The notes under the pieces are model-generated. The model saw only the letters and a program-made list of their open reading frames with translations. It searched no databases and was not told the origin of the DNA. Made by a program: the position numbers and the translations under genes. A DNA stretch of 64,000 nucleotides from Zonotrichia leucophrys gambelii (lineage: Eukaryota > Chordata > Aves > Passeriformes > Passerellidae), in the NCBI RefSeq assembly GCF_028769735.1, contig NC_088179.1, forward strand, positions 682,001 through 746,000, given 5' to 3'. The number at the start of each line of letters is the position of its first letter. Position 1 is the first letter of the stretch. This document shows, piece by piece, positions 1 to 11,779 of this stretch.

Positions 1-499
1 AATGAGCATCCTTCCAAGTGTGGGCAGAACAGAGCAGCTGCACTCTGTCCTTTCACTGCAGGGTCTTTGCTTCTTCCTTCTGCTGAGCTATGGTTAAATG
101 AGCTGGAGCAAATTGTAATCACTCCTGCAAGGAATCTGGGGAAAAAATTACCTTATTAAAACTTGTTTTAATTAAACATCAGTGCCTACCAAATATTTTT
201 ACCAGGTACGTGTGACATAACAAGAAAAAATGGAAAATGTTCTCTTGAAAAATAGTACAGTTTTAATATCATTAGCAATTAATGGGACAGACCTGTTAGT
301 ATGTGATTTAACTTTTAAAATAAATTTGAGACTTAATTTCTCTTTGAGTGCTGATTCACCACTGCTTATAACCAGGAAAAATTAAGCATTAAAGTAAGGG
401 GTAGTGAGGCTGGGAAAATGATGAATCATGCCTAAACCCAGTGTGTTCACAGTTGTTAGCATTTTAGCAGGACTGTGTGTTACTCCACAAATAAGGAGC
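1..499. other. Anonymous AT-rich spacer
   Basis: I see no gene, tandem repeat or recognised mobile element here. The sequence is AT-rich with stops in all frames. It ends at the flank of the first LTR. Confidence 0.5.
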
Positions 500-893
500 T
501 GTGGTTTTTGCTGGGTCCCCAGGATAAGGTGGAGACTCCATGTTCTTAGAAGGCTGATTTATTATTTTATGTTACTATTATGTAAAAGAATGCTGTACTA
601 AAGAATAGAGAAAGGATACAGACAGAAGGTACCAAGAATGGTAATGAAAAACTTGTGACCTCTTCCAGAGTCTCGACACAGCTGACTGTGATTGGTCATT
701 AAGTCAAAACAATTCACATGAAACCAATCAAACATGCACCTGTTGGTAAACAATGTCCAAGCCACATTCCAAAGCAGCAAAACACAGGAGAAGCAACCAG
801 ATAATTATTGTTTTCATTTTTCTCTGAGGCTTCTCATCTTCCCAGGAGACAAAATCCTGGGGAAGGGATTTTTCAGGAAATATGACTGTGACA
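500..893 (-). mobile_element. Solo LTR, family A (copy A1)
   Basis: On the minus strand the element runs from TGTCACAGTCATATTT at 893 to a CA end at 500, and about 390 bp of it matches five other copies in the window. The polyadenylation signal AATAAA lies near 555 (seen as TTTATT on the plus strand). A cis module is intact: ATTGG at 691-695, CCAAT at 724-728, E-box CACCTG at 737-742 and FOX-like GTAAACA at 746-752. The flanks AGGAGC (494-499) and AAGAAC (894-899) match at 4 of 6 bases, consistent with a decayed 6-bp TSD. No internal retroviral sequence is attached, so this is a solo LTR left by recombination. The family name is local to this annotation; the 6-bp TSD suggests class II (ERVK-like). 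Confidence 0.85.
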
Positions 894-3800
894 AAGAACC
901 CTCTTGGGCACCGAACTATTCAAGCCCTGAGGTCTGAATCAAGTCCTCAGGCAGGAATCAACACTGTACATCCCTGGTGGAAAACAGCTCTAGTATTCAG
1001 AACAAATAAAATAAAATTCACCGATAATCACTACTGAATTCTCTATCATTTTTGCATAGAAATTCTGTGTTTTCTTGCTGGAAACCCTGAGCTGTAAAAA
1101 GAGAAAGATGCTGACCTGGGGTTTGCTCTGCAGGATTAGCTACAAGAATATGCTGAGGTGGCTGCTGTCCTGAAGCCCTACAGCTCATAGGAATGGGGGA
1201 GATGGGGAGAGGAGAAGCATTTCTCTTCCTTGCATAGTTTGTGCCTTCATCAGCTCTGGACTGGCTGCATGACTGAGGGCAGAACTAGGATTCTGTGTTT
1301 TGGAAAGGTCAGCCCTCTCCTTCCAGCCCTGATATTTGGGCAAGCCTGAATTTTCATACTTGATTACAGAATTATTTTCACCTGAGCTTCTGTTTTCTGT
1401 TGCAATTTGAATAAACTTGCTCCAGCTGTAAAAAACCCCCAATGGGGAGAGAAAGGCAGACATTTTCACCTAGCAGGCAAGTCCTCTCTGGTTTTTCCTG
1501 CACGATCTTCTTCTTTGTGCTCTTATTGTGTGTTTGGTTAGGGGAGTGTGTCAGGAATTCACAAGTTTGCCAGGAAATAATACAGATTTGTGGGAAGTGA
1601 GTGCAGGTATCCTGGTGGCAGACTTGCCTTTCCTCACCCAGTTCTTGCAGCACTTTGGGATTTTAGAGCAGAGTTTAAAGACACAGTGTAGGAATGGCTT
1701 TAGAAGCAAAACTCTGCCCCAAAATGTGAAATACAGGCACGGCTGTGATCTGAGAAATTCATGAATGTCACCAACACAGCCTGCTGAAGTGATAGCTATA
1801 AAATGAGAGATTTAAAGGAGGCAATCATAATGGTTAACAGCAGTATGAAAAAGCTTAAACATGTTCATAAATTTCAATAACTGCTGAGCAATATACTGGA
1901 TTCATCTAGGAGAGATTTAATATGAAAAATGTTAAATAGGCTATACAAAGGCTGGAAACAGACATTTCTCCTGAAGATGGAGTCTCTGGGTGAGAAATTT
2001 ACTTTATACTTCAGCTGAAGTGATACTAAATGCAAGTACAATCTGGTAGAAAAGAAATGAGAAAATAAATTATAGAAAGAGTTTTTAAATTTTCACATTA
2101 AGAGAAAAGGCTTTATTTTGTATTCTCACTTCAGATGGTATTTGTACAGAGCTATAAATGCCTGTGCATGCTGAACAAAATGAGATAAAAAAATGTTGGT
2201 GTCAATTACATAGATATTTAATAGAAAATAAAAATGACTGAAATCTTATCACAGGGAAGTACAAGCATATATATTTGTGTGCAAGTACCAAGAATATATA
2301 CATCATTTAAACAGATCAACTTTGTTTAGAATACATCACTTTAGATGAATTTTAAATTTTCTGTGCTTAAAATTAATAGAATTCTGAGGCAGAGCCTTTC
2401 ATTGCAGATAGTTTTAGTAAGATGCATCAGTGCACTAAGATTTTTGCAATGCTGAATACCTTCTTTGTGTTGCTAATTGCATCTGTGCAGCCTGGAATGA
2501 AGGATACCCACCATCTTATTTCCAAGTTCAGTCATTTTATTCCTGTTAATAAACAGCCCTTATCTTATTCCCACAGACCAGCTAGATTTTACATTATTTT
2601 ATAAATTACAATTTTCCATTGTGATGCAGCATATTGTTAGCAAGCTTGAGCATTATTAAAAAAAGAAAGAGAAATACAGAATTTTAAATTTTTTTCTGTG
2701 TTTAAGGGCTTATTTTTAGATGCATTGGTGCTGCTTGCAGCAGTGATTAAATTAATGAATTTTAATAATTAATAATAATAATTAATGAAAGGCACCTTTC
2801 ATCAGGGTAGGATGGTGAACGCTCATGAGCCTGATCCAGATGTTGCCTGTGACAGGACAAAGGACAAATCTTCTGTTGTGGGTGTCCAAGCCCTGCAGGT
2901 CAGTGTGGGGCTCATGGAAATGCAGAAGTGTTCTAGGACATGAACCCATCTTCTGAGTTCATAGGGGAATGGACTGAAAAGATTTTGGGTAATGTCTGAG
3001 TAGGCATCTCTTGTACCAACTTGTAGGTTTGTTTTCATCTCGTGTCTCTGTCTAAAGGTGCACAGCTGTTTTGTGATTTTGCCACATTTCACTGCCCATC
3101 TTTGCTGGCTCCGTGTATCCCCCTGATCCTAATGCAGTATTTAATATAAGGAGAGTGTGGAAGCCAGAACAGCTGAAACAACCCGAGAGGCACTACTGGA
3201 CAGCACAGGGAGAGTGAAACAAAGGGAATTTCCCCCTCTGTGGTCACTACAAGTTACTTGTGAGTCATGGAAGTGATAAGTTTCCTTCTGAAACATTGAA
3301 ACAGATTGAGTTCTCCATGTCTGATTATTGAAGGAAGGTGTACCTGTGTTAAGAGAGTTTGGAAAGATGAAATACAATTACTGGCAGAAGAGTGATTAAC
3401 CTGGCAAGGAGCTCAATACCAATGTTTAATTCTCAAGACACATTGCATTTTTGCTGTGACACTTTATATTCTGAATGGCTTTGCTGGTGCAGTTCCATTT
3501 GCTTCACAAGCCACTCAAAATACAGGGAGATTTCTAGAGAGTGAGAATAATGATTTCCAATAACAGAATGAAATATCCCAGCTGACAAGTTCAGTGGCAT
3601 GGCTCTGTGAATCCCCCTACATTCCCTGCCAAATACCACATCAATTTGGTTTGACTTCATGCAAATGGATGCAGAGGAGGGGCCCCCATCCCCCTGTACA
3701 CTTGCATACACCCTGTAGATGTGAATAAATACCCCTAAAGACGTTTGTGCTGGTGTCTGAGCAGAGCATATGGAATTTCACATTGATTTGTGCACTCTAT

Positions 3801-4140
3801 AAAACACTAATGGAGCTGCTGCCTTAGTTTGCAGTCAATTGGGGAGGACTCAGTGATGGGAAACTGCAGCAAATTCCCCTTTTGGTGCTCCCAGTAGTGC
3901 CTTCCTGGTAACTTCAGCTGCTCTGCTTTCCACTGTCCTCAGATTCATTTCTCTCCTTTGGGAAGCCACAAAATCTCATTCATGAGGCAGCTTAGAAATG
4001 AGTCCTCCCCCCTCCATCTGATACCCTCCATTTCTAAGCACAGCTCTCTAAAAGGGACAACAAGCCCCACAATTCCACCATTGATATGTACACCTACAGT
4101 GCTGTGAAATGCTCCATCAGGAAGAGATAGGAACATTGCT
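894..4140. other. Anonymous spacer, no gene seen
   Basis: About 3.2 kb of AT-rich, apparently single-copy sequence. Open frames are all under 100 codons and resemble no family I know. A short AT-only patch with repeated TAATTA-like words lies near 2745-2785. I see no splice-bounded exon that I could support. Confidence 0.45.
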
Positions 4141-4433
4141 TGTCACTATGGGATATGAAATAACACGAGGTGGACATGCAGCTCTTCCAAGGCAAAACCA
4201 GAATTTTTTAATTTTTGACTCCAACATTTATACATTTCCCAAAGTGACAGTGGATTGGAGGGTGACAGTGCCACCTCTCCAATGACACTGGACAAACGAA
4301 CAGTCCATCAAATTTCTCCTCTTCCAGAAAAGAATGCAAACCAATAAGTTATTTACATAAAGTGTGTGAGAAAGTTTGTTACAAGAATGTAAACATCAGA
4401 AGGCTTAGAAAAACTTAAAAAATCAGAGTGACA
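4141..4433 (-). mobile_element. Solo LTR, family D (copy D1), perfect TSD
   Basis: The 293-bp element has TGTCACTATGGG at the low-coordinate end and CAGAGTGACA at the high end, giving TG...CA termini. It is flanked by a perfect 6-bp duplication, ATTGCT at 4135-4140 and 4434-4439. On the minus strand a TATA-like ATGTATAAAT precedes an AT-rich presumptive polyadenylation region. A second copy in the opposite orientation lies 1.2 kb away at 5645-5949. Solo LTR, class II by TSD length. Confidence 0.88.
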
Positions 4434-4439
4434 ATTGCT

Positions 4440-5219
4440 CTTCTCTCCCTTTTTGCTGTGCAATGAATTTGGACAGCCTACACAAGTAGGTTTGTTATAT
4501 CTGATCTCAGCTGGAACTGACTCTGTATTACATAAGATTTATATGTATCTTACACTGCTGTTTAGGGCAACTTGATATTCAAGCTCTGTTATAATAAGGT
4601 CATCTGCTTCTAAAGAGCTTCTCATTGCCATGTAGTTTTTACAGGTTATTTCAGTATATCATTATTCCAGTCAGTGCTGGAGCAGTTGTTTTTTTGGTAA
4701 AATGATGATATTTCACAGCACAGTTACCCAATTGTCACAGGCAATGACAGGGTAAATTGAAACAAGCAGAAACCTAGCTGGAATGTAGATAGTGACCAGA
4801 ATTCCTGACCTTGACCTCATTTGTGAGAAGCCATGACATCTCTAATAGCAAATTGTAGCTTCCTCAGTACCAAATCACTGTATTAAAAATCCATACCCTA
4901 CACAAGCAGCAATATGATTCCCTCACGTGCTGCACAAAGGTATTTGTGCCATAATGAATTCAGGATATGTGCGGCTAATTGAAAAATCCTCTGCTCCTCT
5001 GAGTGCTCCAAAGGCTCATTTTCTCTGCAGAAGCTGGAGGAGGCAGTAAGATGTTTGTTTGGGGCTTGGGTCTCTTTGAGGAGCTGAGAACAAAAAGCAA
5101 ACTGAAGCTGGGCAGCCCTGAACATGGAGCAGAGTGGGGCTGCCCTTCCTGCCCTCTGGGGATGGGATGCTGGTGGTGCCTTGGGATTTTGGCTTTTATT
5201 TTCCATGTATTTGTAATCC
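4440..5219. other. Anonymous spacer between LTRs
   Basis: No recognised element or gene. Overlapping open frames on both strands at 4898-5317 show no domain and run into the neighbouring LTR. Confidence 0.4.
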
Positions 5220-5612
5220 TGCAGCTCTTTAGTGTATAACTCTAAACTCCACACACAGTGTGAGCTGCTGCTTTCCCATTTTAGGCAGATACAGCAATTC
5301 CTCTCCAGGCCTGGCACTCAAGGACACCTCACTGCCTCGGGCCCCAGAGATGGAAGCAAAAGTGAATTGGGGGAGCAAACTTGGGGTACATGGCTTCATT
5401 AACTGAAACTGGAATTGGGAGATTGACCCCCAATATGCAAATGGACCAATTATAAAAGGGTGAAACCTGTGAGCCATGGTCCATTTTTGGGTGTAGCCCC
5501 TGGGGGGCTTTGTCTGCCTGAAATGTACCTCAAGGGCCTTCAATAAATAGAACTGCTTTTTATTGCCTTGATTCTGTCTGGCCTGTGTTTTTAGGTAGCT
5601 CAACAAGGCATC
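5220..5612 (+). mobile_element. Solo LTR, family C (copy C1)
   Basis: About 390 bp matches 14741-15120 in the same orientation and, more distantly, 61985-62371 in reverse. Promoter and end signals are visible: TATA box ATTATAAAAGG near 5449 and AATAAA near 5543. Where the three copies stop aligning suggests a start at TGCAG (5220). The 3' end is less certain, near AAGGCA, and I could not find a matching TSD. Confidence 0.75.
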
Positions 5613-5644
5613 TCTGGTTCTGGGTGAGCTTGGGGCTCTGCACA

Positions 5645-5949
5645 GTGACTCTCTGCACTCACGAGTGTTGCCCTGTTCTTGTAAGCCTTCTGATGTTTAC
5701 ATTCTTGTAATGCGGTTTCTCGTGCACTTTCATGTAAATCATGATTGTTTTTTCATTCTTTTCTAGAAGAGGAGAAAATTGATGGACTCTTGGTTTCACC
5801 AGTGTCATTGGAGAGGTGGCACTGTCATCCTCCAATCCAAGGTCACTATTTGAATTTTATATATATTGAGGTCAAGAATAAACTTCCCTTCACTTTTACC
5901 TTGGAGGTTCCAGCATGTGTGTTGTTTTCTTTTGTATCCTATTGTGACA
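5645..5949 (+). mobile_element. Solo LTR, family D (copy D2)
   Basis: This is the reverse-oriented partner of the LTR at 4141-4433. They align along most of their length, including GCCTTCTGATGTTTACATTC, the AGGTGGCACTGTCA block and the GTGACA end at 5949. An AATAAA lies at 5878-5883, just after GTCAAG. The 5' boundary is diverged and no TSD was recognised. Confidence 0.75.
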
Positions 5950-6410
5950 CAGGAATTTGACTGGATGCTGTTAACAGAGGACATGGACAATGATATCAGC
6001 CACTGACCTAGCCTGACTTCTTCCCAAGTGGCCTTAATGCCAAAGGTGCCCTGGACAGGTGCTTTCTAAAGCCAGGCACTGTGCTGTGGGCACTGTGTCA
6101 GCAGCTGCTGGTAGGAATGTGTTGAGTTTAAGAGAAGTAACCATGTGTGTCACTGTCATATTTTCTGAAAAATCCTCTTTGCCCAGGATTTTACTCTTGG
6201 GAAGCTGGGAAGCCTCAGCTTCTTCTGTTTGGCTGCTTTGGAATGTGGTTTGGAGATTGTTTACCCAGCATGTGAATTGTTTTTACTTAAGGGCCAATCA
6301 CGGCCAGCTGTGTCAAGGCTCTGAGGAGTCACGAGTTATTTATCCTCATTCTTGTTAAGCCTTCTGTCTGTATCCTTTCTGTACTCTTTAGTATAGTTTT
6401 AGTATAGCAG

Positions 6411-6474
6411 AATAGAATAGAATAGAATAGAATAGAATAGAATAGAATAGAATAGAATAGAATAGAATAGAATA
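6411..6474. repeat. (AATAG)n microsatellite inside LTR A2
   Basis: About 13 near-perfect AATAG units lie in the part of the A LTR that follows TTTAGTATAGTTTTAGTATAG. Copy A4 has an AATAT repeat at the matching place. Confidence 0.95.
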
Positions 6475-6505
6475 TGGGCTTCTAAGAATATGGAGTCAGA
6501 TACAT

Positions 6506-6831
6506 TGTTGGGAATTTAGCTGCTAGAGACTGGAAAATTACAAAACCGTGGCTAATTCCAAATCCTGCACCTGCAAAGACAGTGTATTATTATTGGGCCT
6601 AGCTGTAGTATAATAACAAATAGTGAAAGAGACATGAGAAAAGAGAGATGTAACACCTAAGGAATGAGGAAGAGTTAATGGTATAGTTTAACCAATAGAT
6701 TGCTTGGCTTACAGAATATTCATAAGCTTATTATTTGCTGTATAAGTGTTTGATGTTTTCTTCAATAAACTGGACTGGACCTGTTGGACCTGTGATGAAC
6801 CACCTGGTGTCCTGGTCCCCTTCCTACGACA
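6506..6831 (+). mobile_element. Nested solo LTR of the 2.83-kb ERV family
   Basis: The 326-bp element begins TGTTGGGAATTTAGCTG and ends CTACGACA. It is flanked by a perfect 6-bp duplication, ATACAT at 6500-6505 and 6832-6837. It is near-identical to the two LTRs at 11780-12088 and 14304-14612. A short extra duplication (GGACCTGTTGGACC) near the AATAAAC polyadenylation signal makes it longer. It was inserted into an existing A LTR, so it is the younger of the two. Confidence 0.93.
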
Positions 6832-6949
6832 ATACATCAATTCCTCCTTCATCCTGGGGACCTCACAAATACCACACATGTGCAGCACACTGTTAAAATA
6901 AAGGTGTTAGGCTGGGTGAAATCCAGGCAGTTTTTCTGTGTCCAGGCAG

Positions 6950-7156
6950 CACTGTGCTGGGATATTTTCTTGCTGTCTCTTCCCCTCTAAGCTCTGTGTT
7001 GGGATATTTCCCTGCTCTCTCTCCCCTCTCTGAGCTCTGTGTTGGGATATTTTCTTGCTCTCCTCTCTGAGCTCTGTGTTGGGATATTTCCCTGCTCTCT
7101 CTCCCCTCTGAGCTCTGTGTTGGGATATTTCCCAGCTCTCTCTCCCCTGTGAGCTG
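6950..7156. repeat. 41-45 bp minisatellite, about 5 units
   Basis: Tandem units are built on GTGTTGGGATATTTCCCTGC followed by a CT-rich tail and TGAGCT. Unit length varies by a few bases through loss of CT pairs. The minus-strand open frames across it (6907-7287 and 6987-7193) are repeat translations, not genes. Confidence 0.88.
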
Positions 7157-7489
7157 TGGAGACGCAGGGGGTGCACAGGGATGGAGGGGGCACTCAGCTC
7201 TGACTGCTCCCCTCGCTGCTCTCCATCAGCTCTTTTCTTCCTCTCATCACTCCCGTTCATTTTGATAATTTGTTTTCCCCTGGACACGGTCCCCTGTGGG
7301 AACCTTTATCAGCTGAGTGAATTGCTGCACACATTTCATTAATGCATAAATGAGCAGGCTGAGAGCATCTTATTGATCAGCATATGCCTCGTTATCTGTG
7401 CTGGCCTTGCTGGGATGCTGTGGGGAACAGGGGGACTTTGGGTATCTGCATTATTATTTCACTTCCTTTCTTTTCTTATTGTATGAATA

Positions 7490-8030
7490 CAAATAATTAA
7501 ATAAATGTCTCCGTATATTTTAGTATTTTCTTACTCTAATCTCTCTTCTTCCCTTTTCCCAGTCGAATTTTATATTTTATATTTCTATTTAATATAAATT
7601 TATGTTATATTTATAAAATATATATTTATGTATCCTGTATATTTATCAATAAGAATATATAGTTATCAATAAGAATATATAATACATACTGTATTATATC
7701 AATATACTGAATTAATCTTAAATAGAAATATATATTTTACAAATGCATATTATATATAAATATATAAAATATGTATTTCTATTTGATATAATATTATATA
7801 ATATAATATGATATATGATATGATATATTATATATTATACATATATAGTATACATTTATATACTATATTGTATATAATATACATATATTATAATATGTAT
7901 GAGTATGATTATAGTATATATAGTATACATGTACTATACTAATTATATATAATATAATTGGTATATTATATATTATAATATATATTATGTATGTATATTT
8001 TTATGTATATTTATATTTTATACTCTCAAT
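7490..8030. repeat. Long TA-rich tract
   Basis: About 540 bp is composed almost wholly of A and T with many short ATAT, TATA and palindromic TATATTATA words and very few G or C. It is an expanded, degenerate simple repeat likely to form cruciforms. No coding signal. Confidence 0.85.
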
Positions 8031-10324
8031 ATCATCTTCTGGGCTGTGAGAAGGCTTTTGAATTTGTTCTGTGCTCTTACTCTTTGCACAAGCAAGCCTG
8101 GCTCTATTCAAAGTGGGGTTTATGCAGTGAGCATGGAGCACGGCACTGGTTTTATTTGCTGAGGGTTTAGAAGTAGAGTGCAGTGTGTAGCCAGGTGGGT
8201 GTTCATTGCTTCCAGATAAAGAAGAATTTTGAGAAACATCATTTAAAAACACCTATCTCTTTTGCTAGTCCCTTGTATTCATTGAAAGACCCAATTACTT
8301 GCTGGGGAAGAAATATCAAACCTGAAACTCCATTTATCATTGTCACTGGGAAAATTCCCTTTTCAAGGTGAAAGCCAGATGTGTAAGAGCACAAGTTCTG
8401 CTGAAGTCATTGCTTGGTGTAGTCTTCCTGACCTTTTCCCAAAGCTACTGTGGCTTTGAATGTTCTTGAAAATTCTCCTCTAACATCTTGAATCTTCCCT
8501 GGTAGAGCTGCAGGCAGTGAGAGCCTCCATCCTCATTTGCCATTCTCTCTTTTCCTGACACTCTCATCTTACTGATGCCTGGGTGGGATCAGCCAGGTGA
8601 GGCTTCTGAAACTGATAAAACTCTGATAACACTTCCCTGGAGGCACATCTTGATGTGAAACAAAGTGTACCCAGTTCTTACCACTCACGTCTTTGGAGAG
8701 GGAAATCCTCACATTGCTGTAGCTGACGTGGGACTGTGCAGCACTGTTTGCTTTCTGACAGCACTGTAAAAAGCCACACAAATTGCTTTTGGTTCATGTT
8801 TCCATTTTTGAGGGTTTGTAAGAGCAAGGGGATTTAATGTTATTAATTCCAGTGTGTGACTGCAGTGGCTGATTCTCTCAGCTTGGTGCTCAAGGGCTGC
8901 CTCACTCCCAGTTCTGTTGTGTTACAGATGTACCCAAAGCCTTGACGTCTGCTTGTTAATTACACTTAAAACCCTCTTTTATATCATAGGTAGCAATGGC
9001 AGCACTTACTTGGAGAATTCATTACCTTCAGTTGCTTTTAACAACTCTTCAACAAAGTAGTAAATTTAATATGTGAGAAATCGATTTGCAATACAAATGG
9101 AGAAAGCTCACACCCAACTCATCTACCTAGCTTCCAAAACTAAAATTCAAAACCTTCAGCTCCAGAATATTGTACTTAGAAATGCGCTTCCTTCCCAAAT
9201 CACTGCTTTACATGGATTTTGGGGCAGTCCATTAATGGGAAGCTGGCACTGGTTCCATGCATTTATTGCAAAACATGTGATACACTTCACCCCCCAGTGT
9301 GTGCTTTTGCCTTATAACTCTGGTTTGCAGTCCAGAATATTAAAAATAAGAAATTCCAACATGTTGGGTGTACAACAAAAATGGGATTTCTTACTTGTTT
9401 GCTCTCTTTTCAGTATCCATTCTTCTCTAAATATTGAAGAGCCTAGGGACATCCCACAGTGCCAGAGTGTGGCACAGAGCTGGGCACAGATTTCAGCTCA
9501 GGACATCCTTGTTCAGTCTCCTGCCATCAGCTCTCTAGGTGCTGTCCAAAAAGCTTTCCAAGTGCAATAACTGTATACCTTTCACAATACAGATTAATTG
9601 TTTTCTTACTTTAAGGTCACTGAGAGGTGAATTTTTCACTGACCCTGCTCATGAGCAGCCCTTTCACCTTGTGTGAGGGTAAATTCATCAATTTACCCTC
9701 ACTAAAATATGTCTGTCTTTGGCTGGGTTATGCAAAGAGTAAGTTGCAAGTTTACCTTGTGAATGAGACCTGAAGTTAATATACACAAATATACACACTG
9801 AAATGCTATGCTTTGAGGTTAAACCAAGGAATAAAATGAAAGGTTAGTACAGTATATTCATAAGTTATGTTTAAAGAGCACGTTTTGCACCTGAGGCTGC
9901 AGTCAGGGAGGATAAAATCTTACAGAACAGTCCTTTCCTCAAAGGCCTCCAGCCTCTATGTCCAGGCAAGTGAAAGGAATGAGGGGGAGCAGAGGTTTAA
10001 AGAGCTTTCCTCTGGCTGCTGATTGCAGGAGTGGAGCCAGGGCTCTGTGCTTGGGCTCTGGGTGAGCAGAGCTCCATGAGGGTTAAAAACCCTGTAACAC
10101 ACTGGGGACCAGATTATCCCTGTGGGGCCCAAAGTCTTGGATGTTGTGCAGAAAAAGACTTTAATAACTGATGACCAATACTGTGGTTCTCATGCTTGGT
10201 TTGGTGGGTTATCATGTAAATCTTTCCTGCAAATCTATTAGGTCAGATTCATTCCTTTTTTATGTTCCTGCATGCTCAGCAGGATGTGTGTGTGAAACTT
10301 CAGTAGCTGCACATTAAGGCGCCT
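8031..10324. other. Anonymous spacer with a 165-codon open frame
   Basis: No recognised element. The plus-strand frame at 9073-9570 (165 codons) is the longest one outside clear repeats apart from ERV debris. Its product shows no signal peptide, membrane segment or family motif, and its composition is like translated AT-rich noncoding DNA. I treat it as chance, not as a gene. Confidence 0.4.
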
Positions 10325-10410
10325 TTTTAAGAGACACAAACTAGCTTTAGAAGTGGAAATTAAACCCAGACAGATGCTTAGTCTAGAGCTTTACCAATTA
10401 GACTACTGTC
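10325..10410 (-). mobile_element. MIR-like tRNA-derived SINE fossil
   Basis: Read on the minus strand from 10410, the sequence starts GACAGTAGTCTAATTGG. It has an A-box-like TAATTGGTAAA (10391-10401), then a B-box-like GGTTTAATTTCC (10355-10366, canonical GGTTCGAATCC), then CACTTCTAAAGCTAG and GTTTGTGTCTC. This order and spacing matches the tRNA-related head and start of the core of MIR/CORE-SINEs known from amniotes. The acceptor stem does not pair, so it is not a working tRNA, although an anticodon-like loop CTAAGCA is present. An alternative is another tRNA-derived SINE. Confidence 0.5.
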
Positions 10411-11779
10411 ACAAACAATGTTTTCAATTAATGGGGTAATCTGCTGTATCTTTTAAGTTTTCATTTCCTGAGGAGTTGTGTCTCCACCAGAGTTGCCCTG
10501 GACACTTGTGCAGTGGATTTCCAGTAGCTGCAGCTGTGTGATTTCAGTGATAGTGATGAACAAGGAAGTTTTGCAGCTGAGGTTTGCTGGTCTGGTGATG
10601 GGTTTTGGTTTTAAAACTTCTATCTTGCTCTATATATCTAACTATATTTTAAAACTTTAAGTTTTCCACCCTTTGATATTACACACTTCTAATCAAACTA
10701 CACACCCGTAATCCCAGGGTTATCAATCAATTTTGGAAGCTTCTTCCAAGGTCTCAGGTTAAATGCAGTGCTTTCCTGGGGTCAGACTCTGGCAGCAGAG
10801 AAAGTCTGAAATTCTCAGCATCCAGAACTCAGCACTCTGGGTTGCTGGGGGGGAGCCTGGGATATCTTCACTCCCCTCACACCAGCTGTACCTGGATATC
10901 TGTTTCTGTGCTGTGTGCACAGTGTAACTTGAGTGGAAGAGCTCAGGGAAAGCTTAGAGCTGGTGCTTCAGTATGCTTGAGAAAGCAGCAGGGCACTGAT
11001 TAAAGTGTGACAGTGCAGTACAGATCAGGACAGCTCCCCAGAGTGAACAGCTCACCACACTGATGCTGAGTGCTCATCCAGCACAGTCACCACACCCCAA
11101 ACCACTGGGCACAAAAAGAAATGCTCATTTAGCAGCAGGTGCTGTGCTGGTAATAGGAAAACTTGTGATTTTACCCTTGAAACCTTTCTCTTGAGACACT
11201 GTAAGCCTGCATCATTCCTGTGCTTTTCTCTTCTAGTTCAGCCATGTGCATTTAATGCCTTTTATGCAGCTTTGTGTCTCTGGACAAAGCAGGAGTGCTG
11301 CTGCCCTGGGAATTTATACCTGGATCCTCCCTGCATCAGCTCCTCAGAGACTCCTGTCAGGCACAACCATGATGAGTGGGTGCCTTACAGGATGTGTCAC
11401 TTTTTATGCTAAAGAAAAGCATGAGAGACAGCTACAGACTTCTGACAGACTGAGGAAGGGCTTTGTGGAGTGTTCCTAAATTCTCAGCCTCCTGCAGGTA
11501 TGCCTTGGCATAAATAATGATGTCATCAATATTGAAAGATACCGCAGCATTTAACATAGACACATTGATTTTTGGAGCCTATGTCAGGTTTTTTATAATG
11601 GTTGAGAATTTAAATCTGCTTTCCAAATCTAATTCTATTAGAATTAGATTCTAATCTGCTTTCCTAATCTATCTCTAATTAATCAGGGTTTTCAGTGCTG
11701 AGTAAAGTAGTGCAGTTAGTAGTAAGGCTGTGGTCCTGTATGTTATGAAGATAAAATATGCCTGTTTTAAAGGGGTAAC
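10411..11779. other. Anonymous spacer, no gene seen
   Basis: Single-copy-looking sequence ending at the 5' TSD of the 2.83-kb ERV. A small tandem echo of TTAGAATTAGATTCTAATCT-like words lies near 11625-11675. Open frames at 11191-11479 have no recognisable domain. Confidence 0.4.

Larger units (their letters stand above)
6148..6876 (+). mobile_element. Solo LTR, family A (copy A2), split by a nested LTR
   Basis: The element starts TGTCACTGTCATATTT at 6148 and ends TACCACA at 6876. It is flanked by a perfect duplication, CATGTG at 6142-6147 and 6877-6882. It is interrupted at 6500-6837 by a second solo LTR with its own TSD, so the A2 sequence is 6148-6505 plus 6838-6876. Compared with A1 it lacks the stretch carrying the E-box and the first CCAAT box. 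It holds a pentanucleotide microsatellite at 6411-6474. Confidence 0.9.

Noticed and set aside
6907..7287. 126-codon minus-strand protein with repeated REQGNIPTQS motif
   Set aside because: Produced by the 41-45 bp minisatellite. The repeat shifts frame between units.
7490..8030. Origin of replication or matrix attachment region
   Set aside because: Only AT content supports it, and simple-repeat expansion explains it as well.
9073..9570. 165-codon plus-strand open frame as a possible gene
   Set aside because: No domain, signal peptide or repeat structure, composition like translated AT-rich DNA, and no splice or promoter context. Chance is adequate for a 64-kb window.
10325..10410. Functional tRNA gene (anticodon-like AAG)
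   Set aside because: Acceptor arms do not pair, T and D stems have mismatches, and sequence continues as a SINE core.
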